DNA from: Rhizobium nepotum 39/7
Lineage (GTDB): Bacteria > Pseudomonadota > Alphaproteobacteria > Rhizobiales > Rhizobiaceae
Direction: 5' to 3'
Assembly (NCBI RefSeq): GCF_000949865.1
Contig: NZ_JWJH01000003.1
Coordinates: 124,001-188,000 of the forward strand
Length of the DNA stretch: 64,000 nucleotides
Positions 10,113 through 19,234 of this stretch are shown here, one piece after another (the stretch's first letter is position 1; every line of letters begins with the position of its first letter). The position numbers were made by a program, and so were the translations under genes. The notes beneath the pieces are model-generated. The model searched no databases. It was not told the origin of the DNA and worked only from the letters and a program-made list of their open reading frames with translations.

Positions 10113-10841
10113 ATGGACGTTGAGAGCAGCACGAAGCAGGTATCGCTCGCGGCGAAAATCAGTTCGGCATTAAGGCGGGATTTGTCGGAGGGTGTGTTCC
10201 GCCCCGGTGACCGCCTTCCGAGCGAGAGCGCACTGACACGCGAATATTCCGTCAGCCGCACGGTGGTTCGGGAGGCAATCGCCATTCTGCGTGCCGATGG
10301 TCTTGTTGAGGCTCGTAAGGGAGCAGGCGTTTTCGCCATCGAGACGAAACCGGCCAAGGAGGTGCCTTTCAACGATCTGGCGGTGGGGCGGATCTCTTCT
10401 GTGATCGAATTGCTGGAATTGCGCACCGTCTTCGAGGTCGAATCCGCGGGGCTTGCGGCATCGCGTCGTTCCGCCGTGCAGGTGGAGACGATTGTCGATG
10501 CGCATCGGCGTGTCGGTGACTGTCTTTCCGCTGGATTGCCGACACGGGACGCCGATTTCGAGTTCCATCTGGCGATTGCGCAGGCGACGCAGAACAGGCG
10601 TTTCCCCGAGTTTCTTCAACTCATCCGCTCCGGCATCATTCCCCGTGGCGAGTTGCAGGGTGCAGCGCCCGGTTCGCGTCCGAAGGACTACAACCTTCAT
10701 CTCCAGGAGGAGCATGCGAAGATCGTAGACGCCATCATTGAAGGTGATGCCGATGCCGCGCGCCAATATATGGCGGCGCATCTGCGCGGCAGTCTTGAAC
10801 GTTACAAGGTGCTTCTGCGTTCCAGAACCGCCGCAGAATAA
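10113..10841 (+). CDS. FadR-subfamily GntR transcriptional regulator
   Basis: A 242-residue regulator: N-terminal winged helix (about 10-78; FRPGDRLPSESALTREYSVSRTVVREAIAIL) and C-terminal all-helical FCD effector domain (about 95-235) with FEFHLAIAQATQN and HLQEEHAKIVDAI carrying candidate metal-binding residues. FCD regulators usually respond to organic or sugar acids. It lies 1 kb upstream of the oligopeptide ABC operon at 11845 and is a plausible repressor there; TTGTC/GACA-type sequences occur in both upstream regions. Confidence 0.88.
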   Translation: MDVESSTKQVSLAAKISSALRRDLSEGVFRPGDRLPSESALTREYSVSRTVVREAIAILRADGLVEARKGAGVFAIETKPAKEVPFNDLAVGRISSVIELLELRTVFEVESAGLAASRRSAVQVETIVDAHRRVGDCLSAGLPTRDADFEFHLAIAQATQNRRFPEFLQLIRSGIIPRGELQGAAPGSRPKDYNLHLQEEHAKIVDAIIEGDADAARQYMAAHLRGSLERYKVLLRSRTAAE

Positions 10842-10868
10842 CCTGGAAAGACGTTCTTCTTCAGCGGT

Positions 10869-11504
10869 TTACGTGCTTGCCCGTCGATAGAAGGCCAGAG
10901 AGGCGGCAAACGTCAGAAGCGCGCCGCCGCAAATTCGGTCGAGCCACAGCGCTCCGGATTTCCGCAATAATCTGACGGCCTGCGAGCCGAGCAGGGCATA
11001 TCCGAACATCACGATGAAATCGATGCTGGCAAAGACCAGCGCAAGCACCGCATATTGCTGGATCTGCGGCATTGCCAGATCGATGAATTGCGGCAGGAAG
11101 GCCGAAAAGAACAGATATCCCTTGGGGTTGGTCACCGCCACAAGGAAGCTCTTGAGGAAAATCGAGCGGGCGGAAGTGGCTCCGGTTGCGGCTGCCGATT
11201 GAAGAGCGCCATCAAGCGACCCTCTGGAGCGCAAAAGCATGATGCCGAGGAAAGCAAGATAACAAATGCCGACCCATTTAATGACGCCGAACCAGAATTC
11301 CGAGGCGGCGAGCAAGGCTCCCAATCCCAGCGCAACAGCGCCGATCAGGACGAAATCGGAGAGAACAGCACCGGCCATGCCGATCAGGGCGCGGCGAACC
11401 CCGAACCGTGAGCCATTCGCGAGCGCCAGCAAAACCGTTGGGCCGGGCGTCGCAATGCCGATAAAGGCGACCAAGGCAAATGCCAGAAGTGTCATCTCCG
11501 CCAT
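10869..11504 (-). CDS. LysE/RhtB-family amino acid exporter
   Basis: A 211-residue inner-membrane exporter with five to six hydrophobic segments and the family N terminus, in which GIATPGPTVLLALANGSRFG is diagnostic. The middle has FLKSFLVAVTNPKGYLFFSAFLPQF, also typical. It probably exports an amino acid or homoserine-lactone-like solute. It is convergent with the GntR gene (27 bases between stops). The 340 bases upstream to 11845 hold no gene; they contain the promoter and inverted repeat described at 11747-11789. Confidence 0.87.
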   Translation of the reverse strand: MAEMTLLAFALVAFIGIATPGPTVLLALANGSRFGVRRALIGMAGAVLSDFVLIGAVALGLGALLAASEFWFGVIKWVGICYLAFLGIMLLRSRGSLDGALQSAAATGATSARSIFLKSFLVAVTNPKGYLFFSAFLPQFIDLAMPQIQQYAVLALVFASIDFIVMFGYALLGSQAVRLLRKSGALWLDRICGGALLTFAASLAFYRRAST

Positions 11505-11746
11505 TTTTTCCCTCCCCCTGAAGCCGCGATGTAGCCGGTATCATCGCTGGACTGATTTCTCCGCAGGCATTTTTCGCAGCTGAAGAGTACAGGTTTTTGC
11601 GATCGCGGCAACGTGCGTGATTTCTGTTCCGGCGAAGGAAAGAACGGTTGGTTTCCGGGGCGAAACGCCGCCTCCGGAGGGCAGCGCCGCTGCCCGGTTC
11701 CGGGATTTCCAGGCCTCGCTGCGGCATCAAATTTGCCGGCATATGC

Positions 11747-11789
11747 TTGACAGCCTCCAACACCTGTGACAACTTGTGAATAGTTGTCA
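11747..11789 (+). promoter_or_regulatory. Candidate promoter with overlapping inverted repeat upstream of the 11845 ABC operon
   Basis: A consensus -35 TTGACA (11747-11752) precedes a perfect 8-base inverted repeat TGACAACT (11767-11774) and AGTTGTCA (11782-11789) with a 7-base spacer, which would cover the -10 region. The arrangement suggests repressor control; the nearby GntR regulator is the obvious candidate. The rest of 11505-11844 shows nothing else I recognise. Confidence 0.55.
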
Positions 11790-11844
11790 GACAGGATTAC
11801 GCCTTCGTTCTTTTGCGCAATCGACTTCTGGCAAGGGAGGAATC

Positions 11845-12867
11845 ATGCCAAAAAGACGCCTTTCGCTGTATGGCTTGTCCGGCCAGATCGGAAGTATTGC
11901 GGTCACGCTGCTCGGATTGCTGCTGCTGACCTTTTTCATCGGCCGCCTGATGCCCGCCGATCCGGTGCGGGCGATCGTCGGCGAGGACGCGACCCGCGAA
12001 ACCTATGAGCAGGTTTACCATGCGCTCGGTTTTGACCGTCCGCTATGGCAACAGTTCATCTATTATCTAGGCGACGTCTTCACCGGCGATTTCGGAACGT
12101 CGATCCGTACCGGTCGCCCCGTCATCGAAGATATAATACGAGTGATGCCGGCGACGATGGAGCTTGCGACCTTCGCGATCCTGATTGGCGCCGGCCTTGG
12201 AATTCCCATGGGCGTCTATGCCGCCGTCAAGAAAGACCGCTGGCAGGACCATCTCGTGCGGGTGCTCAGCCTGTTCGGCCATTCCATGCCGATTTTCTGG
12301 ACCGGCATGATCGCGCTGATCGTTTTTTACGCCCATCTCGGGCTTGTCGGCGGTGGTGGCCGCATGGACCAGTTCTATATCGGTCTCGTGGAGGAGCGGA
12401 CGGGCTTCCTGCTGATCGACAGCCTGCTCGCGGGCGATATGGAAGTCTTCTGGTCTGCCATCAATCACCTCATCCTTCCCGCCGCTCTGCTGGGTTATTC
12501 GTCGTCGGCCTATATCACCCGCATGACGCGCAGCTTCATGCTCGACCAGCTAGGGCAGGAATATGTGACGACCGCCCGCGTCAAAGGCCTGTCGCAACGG
12601 CAAACGGTTTGGCTGCACGCTTTCGGCAATATCCGCGTGCAGCTGGTCACCATCATCGCCCTTGCTTACGGCTCACTGCTGGAAGGCGCTGTCCTTATCG
12701 AGACCGTCTTCGCCTGGCCGGGTTTCGGCCAATATCTCACCAGCAATCTTATCATCGGCGACATGAATGCCGTGATGACCTGCGTACTCATCGTCGGCGT
12801 CATCTTCATCGGGCTCAATCTCCTGTCCGACATTCTCTACCGCTTTTTCGATCCGAGGACCCGCTGA
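11845..12867 (+). CDS. Oligopeptide/dipeptide ABC transporter permease, DppB type
   Basis: First permease of a peptide-type importer, 340 residues. It has a first membrane segment near residue 10-30 and the family motif RADPVRAIVGEDATRE-like loop (MPADPVRAIVGEDA). The permease domain carries the EAA loop around ARVKGLSQRQTVWLHAFGNIRVQLV, then a C-terminal segment with ETVFAWPGFGQYL. The ATG at 11845 follows GGGAGG; the frame upstream is open but unsupported. Its stop overlaps the next ATG (TGATGA). Confidence 0.9.
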   Translation: MPKRRLSLYGLSGQIGSIAVTLLGLLLLTFFIGRLMPADPVRAIVGEDATRETYEQVYHALGFDRPLWQQFIYYLGDVFTGDFGTSIRTGRPVIEDIIRVMPATMELATFAILIGAGLGIPMGVYAAVKKDRWQDHLVRVLSLFGHSMPIFWTGMIALIVFYAHLGLVGGGGRMDQFYIGLVEERTGFLLIDSLLAGDMEVFWSAINHLILPAALLGYSSSAYITRMTRSFMLDQLGQEYVTTARVKGLSQRQTVWLHAFGNIRVQLVTIIALAYGSLLEGAVLIETVFAWPGFGQYLTSNLIIGDMNAVMTCVLIVGVIFIGLNLLSDILYRFFDPRTR

Positions 12868-13754
12868 TGACAGCCCGTGCTGAAACCTCCCTGCGTCTTC
12901 CCGTGCCGTTGAACGCGCTGAAGAACATCCTTGTCTTCCTGCTGAAAAGCCCGACATCGGCTTTCGGCCTGGCTGTCTTGCTGCTTCTCGTCATCGCGGC
13001 GGTTTTCGCGCCCTGGCTTGCGACGCATGATCCTTATGTGCAGGATCTCGCCAATACGCTGCAACCGCCAGGCAACGGCCATTTCTTCGGCACGGACGAG
13101 CTTGGACGCGATATCTACAGCCGCCTTCTCTGGGGCGCGCGCATCACCCTCACCATCATTTCGCTGGTGTCGATCATCGTCGGTCCGGTCGGTCTTCTGG
13201 TCGGCACGGCCTCGGGTTATCTCGGCGGCAAGTTCGATACGGTGATGATGCGCATCACGGATATTTTCCTGTCGTTCCCGAGCCTCATCCTGTCGCTGGC
13301 CTTCGTGGCGGCGCTTGGGCCCAGTCTCAACAATGCGATTATCGCGATCGCGCTCACCTCATGGCCGCCGATCGCACGTCTCGCCCGCGCCGAGGCGATG
13401 ACGTTCCGCAAGGCGGATTATATCGCCGCCGCAAGGCTTCAGGGCGCCTCGCCACTGCGCATCATCGTCGAGTCGATCATGCCGATGTGCCTGCCTTCGG
13501 TTCTGATCCGCCTGACGCTGAACATGGCGACCGTCATTCTGACTGCCGCCGGCCTCGGTTTCCTCGGTCTCGGCGCGCAACCGCCGCTGCCGGAATGGGG
13601 GGCGATGATCGCCACCGGTCGGCGCTACATGCTCGACAGCTGGTGGCTCGTCACCTTTCCCGGTGTTGCGATCCTTTCCGTCAGCCTCGCCTTCAACCTT
13701 CTGGGTGACGGTCTGCGGGATGCGCTCGATCCGAAGCAGATGAACCGGAAATAG
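12867..13754 (+). CDS. Oligopeptide/dipeptide ABC transporter permease, DppC type
   Basis: Second permease, 295 residues. It shows the DppC N-terminal pattern (one membrane segment about 30-52, then FGTDELGRDIYSRLLWGARITL) and the EAA loop ADYIAAARLQGASPLRIIVESIMP. The tail GLGFLGLGAQPPLPEWGAMI is typical. Start and previous stop overlap by one base; the ATP-binding subunit begins four bases after its stop. Confidence 0.92.
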   Translation: MTARAETSLRLPVPLNALKNILVFLLKSPTSAFGLAVLLLLVIAAVFAPWLATHDPYVQDLANTLQPPGNGHFFGTDELGRDIYSRLLWGARITLTIISLVSIIVGPVGLLVGTASGYLGGKFDTVMMRITDIFLSFPSLILSLAFVAALGPSLNNAIIAIALTSWPPIARLARAEAMTFRKADYIAAARLQGASPLRIIVESIMPMCLPSVLIRLTLNMATVILTAAGLGFLGLGAQPPLPEWGAMIATGRRYMLDSWWLVTFPGVAILSVSLAFNLLGDGLRDALDPKQMNRK

Positions 13755-13758
13755 GGCC

Positions 13759-14595
13759 ATGGACAAACCAATCCTCGACGTCGAAAATCTTCGCATCCGT
13801 TATGGCGGTTCGCCCACCGAGGCCGTGCGCGGCATCTCCTTTACCCTTGGCCGGGAACGGCTTGGCATTGTCGGCGAAAGCGGCTCGGGCAAGTCCACCG
13901 TCGGCAGGGCTCTGCTGCGCCTCCTGCCATCGGCGACGATCACCGCCGACAGGCTTGATTTCGACGGTCTCGATCTTCTGTCGCTCAGTGAGAAAGAGAT
14001 GCTGAAGGTTCGCGGACGGCGTATGTCGATGATCCTTCAGGATCCCAAGTTCTCCCTCAACCCCATCCGCCGCGTCGGCGATCAGGTGACGGAAACCTAT
14101 CTACGTCATTTTAAGGCATCGAAATCGGAAGCTCGGGAAAAGGCGCTCGCCATGCTCGACGCGGTGAAGATCCGCGACGCCGAACGCGTCTACGAGCAAT
14201 ATCCGCATGAGATTTCCGGCGGCATGGGCCAGCGTGTCATGATTGCCATGATGCTGCTTGCCGATCCCGATCTCGTCATTGCCGACGAGCCGACCTCCGC
14301 GCTGGATGTGACGGTACGACTTCAAGTTCTGAACATTCTCGACAGCCTTGTGCGGGATCGCGGCATCGGCCTGATCATGATCAGCCATGACCTCAATCTC
14401 GTGCGCAATTTCTGCGATCGGGTTCTCATCATGTATTCCGGCCGGGTGGTGGAAACGCTTGCCGCGCGCGATCTCGATCAGGCGCAGCATCCCTATACGC
14501 GTGGCCTTTTGGCGGCGCAGCCGCGCATCGGTGGCACGCGCGCGCCGCTCGCGGTGCTGGATCGCCGTCCCGAGTGGCTGGAGGAGAAAGTATAA
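13759..14595 (+). CDS. Oligopeptide ABC transporter ATP-binding protein, DppD type
   Basis: ATPase of 278 residues with Walker [11 protein letters not shown]-loop [12 protein letters not shown], signature [10 protein letters not shown], Walker [14 protein letters not shown] and switch histidine in MISHDLNLV. The C-terminal oligopeptide-type extension ([14 protein letters not shown]) is present but lacks the cysteine-rich segment. Stop and the next start overlap (TAATG). Confidence 0.92.
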   Translation: MDKPILDVENLRIRYGGSPTEAVRGISFTLGRERLGIVGESGSGKSTVGRALLRLLPSATITADRLDFDGLDLLSLSEKEMLKVRGRRMSMILQDPKFSLNPIRRVGDQVTETYLRHFKASKSEAREKALAMLDAVKIRDAERVYEQYPHEISGGMGQRVMIAMMLLADPDLVIADEPTSALDVTVRLQVLNILDSLVRDRGIGLIMISHDLNLVRNFCDRVLIMYSGRVVETLAARDLDQAQHPYTRGLLAAQPRIGGTRAPLAVLDRRPEWLEEKV

Positions 14596-15353
14596 TGGCC
14601 GTTTCCGTTGAAACCCGCGATCTTTCCATCACCTTCGGCAGTGGCCACACGGCTCTGAAAGTGCTGCCCTCCGTGTCCTTCCGTGTCGAGCCGGGCGAGT
14701 GCTTCGGGCTGGTCGGCGAAAGCGGTTCGGGGAAATCCACCGTATTACGCTGCGTGTCGATGTTGAACGATTTCTGGAGTGGCGAAATTCTCATCAACGG
14801 CCAATCGGTTCGCGACATGCCGCTGATCGAGCGATGCCGCACGTTGCAGATGGTGTTTCAGGATCCCTATGGATCGCTGCATCCCCGCCAGTCGGTGCGC
14901 ACCGTGCTGTCGGAATCGCTCTCGATCCACAAGCTCGGCGACCGCGAAGAGCGCATGCGCAAGGTGATTACGGATGTCGGCCTGCCCGTGTCGTTTCTGG
15001 ACCGCTTCCCGCATCAGCTTTCCGGCGGCCAGCGGCAGCGCGTGGCGATTGCCCGTGCGCTGATCCTTGAACCGTCGCTGCTTCTGCTTGATGAGCCGAC
15101 GTCTGCGCTCGATGTTTCGGTGCAGGCGGAAATCCTCAACCTGTTGCAGCGCCTGCGCGAGGAACGGGGTTTCACCTATATTATGGTGACCCACGATCTC
15201 GCCGTTGTCGATCACATGTGCGACCGCTTCGCTGTGATGCTGCGCGGTGAAATTACCGAAATCCTGCCGCGCGAGGCCATCGCCGGCAATGGCGCGACAC
15301 ATCCCTATGCGCGCGAACTGATCGGCGCCTCACTGGAATATGAAGGCGCGTGA
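14595..15353 (+). CDS. Oligopeptide ABC transporter ATP-binding protein, DppF type
   Basis: Second ATPase, 252 residues, with Walker [11 protein letters not shown]-loop MVFQDPYGSLHPRQ, signature [14 protein letters not shown], Walker [13 protein letters not shown] and MVTHDLAV. Its C-terminal extension is short (HPYARELIGASLEY). Last gene of the operon and followed by a strong terminator at 15414-15444. There is no binding-protein gene in this operon; the convergent gene at 15725 probably supplies it. Confidence 0.92.
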   Translation: MAVSVETRDLSITFGSGHTALKVLPSVSFRVEPGECFGLVGESGSGKSTVLRCVSMLNDFWSGEILINGQSVRDMPLIERCRTLQMVFQDPYGSLHPRQSVRTVLSESLSIHKLGDREERMRKVITDVGLPVSFLDRFPHQLSGGQRQRVAIARALILEPSLLLLDEPTSALDVSVQAEILNLLQRLREERGFTYIMVTHDLAVVDHMCDRFAVMLRGEITEILPREAIAGNGATHPYARELIGASLEYEGA

Positions 15354-15413
15354 GAGCTTCAAGAACGTGATCGCCTTCCTCCGGGGCGTCACGCATAATA
15401 AAATCCTCCTTCC

Positions 15414-15444
15414 TTGCCCGGCCTCAGTGCCGGGCAATTTTTTT
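15414..15444 (+). terminator. Rho-independent terminator of the 11845-15353 operon
   Basis: Perfect 9-base stem TTGCCCGGC (15414-15422) and GCCGGGCAA (15429-15437) with a 6-base loop, followed by seven T residues. Confidence 0.9.
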
Positions 15445-15498
15445 GGATGGCGGGCCGCCAATTCCGCCTAGGCTGCTGACAAAGTACGAGACCCTCTC

Positions 15499-15616
15499 TT
15501 CCGTCATGCCGGACTTGATCCGGCATCCAGCCACGGCGCCTCTGCGCCGTGGAAAGACTCTTTCGCGATCAAGGACTTGATCGCACTAGACCCCGGATCT
15601 AGTGCGGGGTGACGGG
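15499..15616. repeat. REP-like array of consecutive hairpins
   Basis: Four short inverted repeats follow one another: ATGCCGG...CCGGCAT near 15506-15525, CCACGGCGC-ctct-GCGCCGTGG (15531-15552), GCGATCAAG-ga-CTTGATCGC (15565-15584), and ACTAGA...TCTAGT (15585-15603). The unit begins GTCATGCCGGACTTGATC and ends GCGGGGTGACGG, wording common in rhizobial intergenic repeats. Together with the two flanking terminators it fills the 371-base space between convergent operons. Confidence 0.7.
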
Positions 15617-15674
15617 GTTCTGATGCTGCGCTTTCGCCAACACGTCGGATTTATGGGACCTTGTTGCCAGTAAA

Positions 15675-15699
15675 AAGGCGCGGGAGTTAGCCGCGCCTT
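15675..15699 (-). terminator. Rho-independent terminator after the 15725 binding-protein gene
   Basis: On the minus strand, AAGGCGCG and CGCGCCTT form an 8-base stem around a 9-base loop, with a TTTTT run at the 3' side of the stem. Confidence 0.8.
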
Positions 15700-15724
15700 C
15701 TTTCCATTCGCATATGGTGTGGGA

Positions 15725-17323
15725 TCACCGCTCCTTGCGGACGTCTTCAAAGCGCGAGAGCCAGGGGCTGACGATCATGCCCTTGATATCGCTGCGGAAG
15801 GCAGCAGTGTCGACGACTTCGGAGAAGGGCTGAATGGACATGACGATTTCGTCCATATAGGCCTGCAAATCTTCGTAGAGCTTTGCCTGTTTCGTCGCGT
15901 CGCGCTCGACAAGGGCTTCTTCGATCATCTTGTTCAGCTTTTCATCGAAGAAGCTCGTGCGCCAGCTCTGGTAGTTGGTGAGCTTGGCGTCGTCCGCATT
16001 GTTCGGATTATAGGCGATGGAGCGAAGGTTGTTGTCCGGATGCGGCTGCTGGCCGCCGCCGCCACGACCGAGAAGCAGTTCGAAATTGCGCTCGCGCATC
16101 GCGCCGTAGATCTGGTCGCCGGAGCCGCTGATCAGTTCGGCCTGAATGCCGGCCTGGGCCAGCGTGTTCTGGATTGCCGTTGCCGCTTTCATGAAGGGGT
16201 CTTCTGAAAGCACGCGCAGCGTCGTCTTGAAACCGTTTGGATAGCCGGCTTCAGCCAGGAGCGCCTTGGCTTTTGCGATATCGAGCTTGTATCCCTGATC
16301 GGGCAGCGCGCCCATCACGCCGGTGCTGAGAGAACGCTGATGCAGCTTGCCGTAATAAGGCATGACCGCCTTGTCGAGGCCGTCGTAGTCGATCAGGTAA
16401 CGCAGGGCCTCGCGTACTTTCTTGTTCGCGAACTTCTCATCCTTCATCGACACGCTGAGGTAATAAAAACCGGAGCCGGGTGTGGATTCGATGGCGATGG
16501 CCTTGTCTGCTTCCAGCGACTTCAGGTCTGGCGCCTGCAGGGAGTAAGCGACGTCGATATCCCCCTTTTCCAGCATCAGCCGCTGTGATTGAGATTCGGG
16601 CAGATGGCGCATCAGGACGCGCTTCATCTGGGCTTTTTCGCCCCAGTAATCGTCGTTGCGGGTGAGGATGATATATTCGTTGGATTTCCACTGCGTAAGC
16701 TTGAAGGGGCCTGATCCTGCCGAATTGAGTGTCAGCCACGCGCCGCCGAGATCGCCGTCCTTTTCATTGGCAAGCGCCGTCTGGCTGTCGATGATCGAGC
16801 CGGGACCGTTTTGCCCGAGGATCATCAAAAGCAGATTGGGATCATCCGGCTTTGGAATATTCAGCACGAAGGTCTGGTCGTTTTCGGCAACGAAGAGCTT
16901 GTCGGCATCTTCCAGCTTGAAACCACGCGTTTTCAGGAATGACGATTGCGCCAGATTGCGGGCGAGCAGGCGTTTCAGGCTCCAGGCCACGTCTTTTGCC
17001 GTCACGGCGTTGCCGGATGCGAATTTGGCGTCGCCGCGCAGATGGAAACGGATCGATTTCCGGTCTTCGGCGATTTCCCAGCGTTCGGCAAGGCGGGGCT
17101 GTACGCTGCGATCTTTGGGTGAAAGCACGACCAGCGTGTCGTAGATGTTATTCAGAACCTGCACCGTCTCGCGGCCGGTAATGGCGGCGGGGTCAAGGGT
17201 CAGGATATTGCTCATGGTCGTAGCGACGATGAGCTGGTCTTTCGGCGTTTCGGCAAAGACGCTGAGCGGCATAGCGCCGATCAGCAATGCGCCCAGTGCG
17301 GCGGTTGCAAGAAAATGTTTCAT
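15725..17323 (-). CDS. ABC transporter substrate-binding protein, oligopeptide family (SBP_bac_5)
   Basis: Periplasmic binding protein of 532 residues. The signal peptide MKHFLATAALGALLIGAMPLSVFA ends before ETPKD. Family features include LAERWEIAEDRKSIRFHLR, GNAVTAKDVAWSLKR, and YPNGFKTTLRVLSEDP. The ATG at 17323 is placed after GGAGGAAAA; the frame opens four codons earlier without a better site. It is the only binding protein near the permease/ATPase operon 11845-15353, which faces it, so they probably form one importer. The esterase and enolase-type genes upstream on the same strand may act on the imported compound. Confidence 0.9.
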   Translation of the reverse strand: MKHFLATAALGALLIGAMPLSVFAETPKDQLIVATTMSNILTLDPAAITGRETVQVLNNIYDTLVVLSPKDRSVQPRLAERWEIAEDRKSIRFHLRGDAKFASGNAVTAKDVAWSLKRLLARNLAQSSFLKTRGFKLEDADKLFVAENDQTFVLNIPKPDDPNLLLMILGQNGPGSIIDSQTALANEKDGDLGGAWLTLNSAGSGPFKLTQWKSNEYIILTRNDDYWGEKAQMKRVLMRHLPESQSQRLMLEKGDIDVAYSLQAPDLKSLEADKAIAIESTPGSGFYYLSVSMKDEKFANKKVREALRYLIDYDGLDKAVMPYYGKLHQRSLSTGVMGALPDQGYKLDIAKAKALLAEAGYPNGFKTTLRVLSEDPFMKAATAIQNTLAQAGIQAELISGSGDQIYGAMRERNFELLLGRGGGGQQPHPDNNLRSIAYNPNNADDAKLTNYQSWRTSFFDEKLNKMIEEALVERDATKQAKLYEDLQAYMDEIVMSIQPFSEVVDTAAFRSDIKGMIVSPWLSRFEDVRKER

Positions 17324-17401
17324 TTTTCCTCCCATATGGCCGGTTCATACGGCCTTCCACGTTTCGATCCGCGCGCCTGTTCCTCCACAGGCTCCGCATG
17401 A

Positions 17402-18031
17402 TCAGCCAAGAATGTCTCTGACCGGAGCGGCGAGCGCCCGGCCGATCGCGGCCGTTGCCGGCGCTTCCAGATGCACGCCATCCACGGGCGACGCGCTGGC
17501 GACCGATCCGGCATCGAAGAAGTCATGTCCGAGTTCGGCGGCGAGTTTGCGGTAAAGCGGCGCGAGCCGCAGCGATTGCTCGATATCGCGCCCGCCTGCG
17601 GGTTCTCCGCCAGGACCTGCGACGCAGGGCGGCGGCGCGACGATCAGAAGTTTTGGCACTGCTTCTCGCGGCTTGTAGATAAAGGTCTCGACGATTTGCG
17701 CCAGCCGCCGCATGCCGGAAACGGCGGCTTCCGCGCGCCCGCCATGCACCGGTTTGATGTCGTTGGTGCCGAGCATGATGATGACGAGATCGAGCGGCAT
17801 ATGGCACGAAAGCGCCACTTCAAGCGCGCGGACACCATTGCGGCAGGCGGGACCGGCATGGTCGTCATAACAGGTGGTGCGCCCGCCCAGCCCTTCGGAA
17901 TGAACCTTTGCCTTTCCGGAAAGCTCGGCTTCCAGCACCTCCGGCCAGCGATATGTGGCCGGGTGCCTCAGGCCCGTGGCCGGGTCCGCACCCCAGGTGA
18001 GGCTGTCTCCAAAGGCGAGCACCGTTTTCAT
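17402..18031 (-). CDS. SGNH/GDSL esterase (arylesterase, MsAcT-like)
   Basis: A 209-residue serine ester hydrolase. Block I is FGDSLTWGAD with the nucleophile Ser10, the oxyanion glycine lies in EGLGGRTT, block III is PLDLVIIMLGTNDIK with the oxyanion Asn, and the C-terminal catalytic pair is SPVDGVHLE (Asp and His). The layout matches the Mycobacterium MsAcT acyltransferase and agrobacterial arylesterases. There is no signal peptide, so it is cytoplasmic. It begins seven bases after the stop of the enolase-family gene upstream, which implies one operon. Confidence 0.88.
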   Translation of the reverse strand: MKTVLAFGDSLTWGADPATGLRHPATYRWPEVLEAELSGKAKVHSEGLGGRTTCYDDHAGPACRNGVRALEVALSCHMPLDLVIIMLGTNDIKPVHGGRAEAAVSGMRRLAQIVETFIYKPREAVPKLLIVAPPPCVAGPGGEPAGGRDIEQSLRLAPLYRKLAAELGHDFFDAGSVASASPVDGVHLEAPATAAIGRALAAPVRDILG

Positions 18032-18037
18032 CGCCCG

Positions 18038-19186
18038 TTACCTCACCCGGTTATTGTCGATGAAGGTAAAATCGATATCCTCGCCAAGGCCCGGCCGGTT
18101 GGGAACGTGGACGAAGCCGTCGCTATCCATCGGGTCGGACAGCGACTTCAGATAGTCGTGGCCGTCATCATATTCGAGGAAGGGATGTAAGAGGCCGCGC
18201 TCGTACCAGCGGCAATTCTTGGTGGCGGCGACCACATGCAGGTTCATGGCCGTGTTGCCGTGCACCTCGCATTCCATGCCGAAGGCTTCGGCCAGATGCA
18301 TGGTCTTGAGCGCCGGTGTGATGCCGCCGACATCGTTGACGCCGGTGCGAAGAATATCGCAGGCGCCGGCCTTGATCCATTCCGCGCGATGCCAATGTTT
18401 GCCGGCCGCGCTTTCCGGGCCGACGACCGGAATATCGAGATTGTCGGAGAGCCACTTGTAGGAGGATAACGACTGCTCATCCATCGGCTCCTCGATCCAG
18501 TCGAAGCCGAGCTTCTCCAGTCCGCGCCCGAGCGCCAGCGCATCGGTGCGGGAATACCAGTGAAAGGCGTCGATCATCAGGCGAATATCGGGGCCGACGG
18601 CCTCGCGCACGGCCGCGCAGGCCTTGATATCCATCTTCACATCCGGCGCCCAGCTCACCGGCGGCATCCATGTGTGCAGCTTGATGCCCTTGTAGCCGCG
18701 CTTCACCAGCGTTTCGGCAAAGCGGCCGTAGTCTTCAGGAGTTGCAAGCCCGCCTTCCAGCTCGTCGCCGCACATGATGGAGCCATAGGCGAGCACCTTG
18801 TCGCGATAACCGCCGATCAACTTGTATACAGGTTGCCCGAGGCTGCGGCCGGCAAGGTCCCAGAGCGCGCAATCCACTACCGCTAGCGTGCGGTCCGTCA
18901 GCTGCGCGGCCGAGCCGCGTTGCCAGTGGGCAAGGTCCTGCCACAGGCGTTCCCGGTCGCGATGGTCTTCGCCGATCAGGACTTTTTTTACGAATTTTTC
19001 GATGACGTGTGGGCGAACGATCTCCGGCGCGGTGAAGGAATGCCCTTCCTGACCGTCTTCCGTGCGGATGGTCAGCATGGCCTGTTCCACCTGATGCGCC
19101 GGGCCCGGATGTGCGTGACCGGCACTGTCCGAGTGCCGACGGGTCGTCGTGCGGAAAACACGGACCTCGACGTCGGTGATGATCAT
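18038..19186 (-). CDS. Enolase-superfamily (mandelate racemase/muconate lactonizing enzyme type) dehydratase or isomerase
   Basis: Magnesium enzyme that abstracts a proton alpha to a carboxylate, usually of a sugar acid. The 382 residues show the capping domain, then the barrel with K169-L-H171 in place of the classical KxK, metal ligands Asp206 (LMIDAFHWYS), Glu232 (WIEEPMDEQ) and Glu258 (VGPESAAG), and His309 in ECEVHGNTAMN. The substrate is unknown. The start is the ATG at 19186 just after GGAGGAATT; the frame continues to 19249 but would run into the operator cluster. First gene of the minus-strand operon. Confidence 0.87.
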   Translation of the reverse strand: MIITDVEVRVFRTTTRRHSDSAGHAHPGPAHQVEQAMLTIRTEDGQEGHSFTAPEIVRPHVIEKFVKKVLIGEDHRDRERLWQDLAHWQRGSAAQLTDRTLAVVDCALWDLAGRSLGQPVYKLIGGYRDKVLAYGSIMCGDELEGGLATPEDYGRFAETLVKRGYKGIKLHTWMPPVSWAPDVKMDIKACAAVREAVGPDIRLMIDAFHWYSRTDALALGRGLEKLGFDWIEEPMDEQSLSSYKWLSDNLDIPVVGPESAAGKHWHRAEWIKAGACDILRTGVNDVGGITPALKTMHLAEAFGMECEVHGNTAMNLHVVAATKNCRWYERGLLHPFLEYDDGHDYLKSLSDPMDSDGFVHVPNRPGLGEDIDFTFIDNNRVR

Positions 19187-19234
19187 AATTCCTCCCTCAT
19201 GCAGGTATCGCAGCGTTCGTTGTTGCTGCAATGT

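Noticed and set aside
12045..12866. Extension of the DppC-type frame far upstream of 12867.
   Set aside because: It lies wholly within the DppB gene and its translation is arginine/histidine-rich nonsense; the ATG overlapping the DppB stop is the normal arrangement.
15499..15616. Possible CRISPR or small structured RNA because of consecutive hairpins.
   Set aside because: The hairpins differ in sequence and there are no repeated units with unique spacers; an intergenic REP-like element explains it better.
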